DNA from: an uncultured Prevotellamassilia sp.
Lineage (GTDB): Bacteria; Bacteroidota; Bacteroidia; Bacteroidales; Bacteroidaceae
Direction: 5' to 3'
Assembly (NCBI GenBank): GCA_934255485.1
Contig: CAKQOG010000054.1
Coordinates: forward strand, 1-7,767
Length of the DNA: 7,767 nucleotides
Shown here one piece after another: positions 7,054 through 7,767 of this stretch (within the stretch, counting starts at the first letter, position 1; every line of letters begins with the position of its first letter). The notes below the pieces were generated by a model. That model made no database searches, was not told where the DNA came from, and saw only the letters and a list, made by a program, of their open reading frames with translations. Made by a program: the position numbers and the translations under genes.

Positions 7054-7195
7054 GTTTTGATTATCAAGCAGATACGCACTATATTTCATTATGGTGCGAT
7101 ACGAAAAAGTAATGTTATGTGGTCTAATTTTGAGAATGCGAATGTTTCACTTCGCAGTGGGATATTTTGCCAAAGTGGACAAAAGAGGACATAAC

Positions 7196-7256
7196 GATAC
7201 TCTACGATACAAAAAAGTGATACCAAGGTGATACCATTTTTTTGATGGTGATACCA
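7196..7256 (+). repeat. Array of GATAC direct repeats before the integrase gene
   Basis: GATAC starts at 7196, 7206, 7219, 7230 and 7250; the last three are extended to GTGATACCA (7217-7225, 7228-7236, 7248-7256). The spacings of 10, 13, 11 and 20 bp are close to whole helical turns. Three further copies lie at 7039, 7071 and 7098. The position between a likely attachment site and an integrase start suits arm-type integrase sites or binding sites for an excisionase or repressor. The role is inferred. Confidence 0.55.
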
Positions 7257-7289
7257 AAGCACAACTTTTGAACTGCTGAAAGAAAAAAG

Positions 7290-7322
7290 TTTCCTTTTTT
7301 GAAAAAAACTTTTCCACTTTTG
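7290..7322 (+). promoter_or_regulatory. Possible integrase promoter
   Basis: CACTTTTG (7315-7322) differs at one base from TAnnTTTG. A degenerate -33 element, TTTC (7290-7293), lies 21 nt upstream. Transcription would start near 7329, about 23 nt before the ATG. Both boxes are imperfect and the region is rich in T-runs, so this could be chance. Confidence 0.3.
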
Positions 7323-7351
7323 CGCTATTCTGCTGCACAAAAGCAAAATCT

Positions 7352-7767
7352 ATGTTAGATTCAGCAGTAAGAGTCGTATTCGACAGAAAAAAGCAAGTAG
7401 CTAAAAAGGGATGTGGTTGTCTTGATGTAGTGGTAAATCTTGGCAAGAAGGTGCGTAAATATATAATGGTATGCACCACCACTCCTGAAGAATGGGAGGA
7501 AAAATCCCGTTCGCTCGACACTTTGCAGGTCATTGACCATTGCAAAAAGATTCTCACCACAATGGAAATTCTCGGTGAAGAATCCACAATCGAGAACTTC
7601 AACCGCCACTTCTTTGGTGAGGAAGAGGAGGAACAGAAGGACAATTCCGACAAAGATTTCATCGCCTACTGCGAGGAAGCCTTGGCAGCTGAGGACATTA
7701 AAATCGGCACGCGCAAGCACAAGCAAGTAGTGATTGATGCCGTCAAGACCTACGGCAAACTAAAGAC
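7352..7767 (+). CDS. Tyrosine recombinase / integrase, 5' part
   Basis: The gene is cut by the right edge of the window; 138 codons are visible from ATG 7352 with no stop. Residues about 5-70 (from VRVVFDRKKQVAKKG to TPEEWEE) resemble the arm-type DNA-binding domain of Bacteroidota phage-type integrases. A charged linker follows (90-99, rich in Glu). From about 102 (DFIAYCEEAL, then GTRKHKQVV at 119-127) begins the SAM-like core-binding domain. The catalytic domain with its Arg-His-Arg-Tyr residues would lie outside, so activity cannot be judged. Such proteins are usually about 400 aa. It reads away from the intact tRNA-Lys and probably belongs to an integrative element or genomic island extending rightwards. 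The start is supported by the absence of any other ATG in this frame just upstream. Confidence 0.8.
   Translation, partial: MLDSAVRVVFDRKKQVAKKGCGCLDVVVNLGKKVRKYIMVCTTTPEEWEEKSRSLDTLQVIDHCKKILTTMEILGEESTIENFNRHFFGEEEEEQKDNSDKDFIAYCEEALAAEDIKIGTRKHKQVVIDAVKTYGKLK

Larger units (their letters stand above)
6958..7351. other. Spacer between tRNA-Lys and integrase gene, likely left end of an integrated element
   Basis: No coding sequence is convincing in these 394 bp. The spacer holds a hairpin terminator (7015-7053), a small imperfect palindrome TCACTGAGTGA (6976-6986), and eight copies of GATAC on the plus strand. AT-rich tracts follow, with an inverted repeat AAAAGTTT (7285-7292) / AAACTTTT (7306-7313). 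The composition fits the non-coding end of a mobile element, where integrase arm sites and accessory-protein sites would lie. Confidence 0.5.

Noticed and set aside
7147..7726. Long minus-strand open frames (7147-7662 and 7361-7726) opposite the integrase
   Set aside because: They mirror the integrase reading frame, and their translations are Ser/Phe/Leu-rich without domain features. The plus-strand frame has recognisable arm-binding and core-binding segments.

Overview
The window looks like chromosomal DNA from a Bacteroidota bacterium, most likely of the order Bacteroidales (Prevotella-like). The reasons are the promoter style (TTTG, a 20-nt spacer, then TATCTTTG before the tRNA), A-rich leaders without strong Shine-Dalgarno sequences, a PiT transporter fused to a PhoU-like domain, and a Bacteroidales-type tyrosine recombinase. 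The genus is inference.

Positions 1-586 hold a terminator for a gene to the left of the window (9-44), a stretch with nothing clear, and one weak orphan ORF (270-563). The end of that ORF runs through a perfect hairpin separating it from the convergent kinase gene.

Positions 587-6733 form a likely phosphate-acquisition locus. A two-component system lies on the minus strand, with the response regulator upstream of the sensor kinase. Divergent from it, across a 295-bp intergenic region, are a 750-aa PiT-family phosphate permease with a C-terminal PhoU-like domain and a 346-aa outer-membrane porin of the phosphate-selective O/P type. An inference that fits: the porin admits phosphate to the periplasm, the PiT protein moves it across the inner membrane, and the kinase/regulator pair controls expression. 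The divergent region carries a four-unit 11-bp repeat ending just upstream of the permease -7 box, the geometry expected of a PhoB-type operator. A 13-bp hairpin sits between permease and porin, and a good terminator closes the pair.

Positions 6734-7767 hold a promoter with phased A-tracts, a tRNA-Lys(UUU), and a hairpin terminator. A 394-bp spacer follows with eight copies of GATAC, and then the 5' part of a tyrosine integrase gene running off the right edge. This is the typical left end of an element integrated at a tRNA gene; its cargo and right end lie outside the window.

I see no clearly novel defence or enzymatic system here. The most interesting signals are the candidate Pho-box array and the GATAC array next to the integrase.
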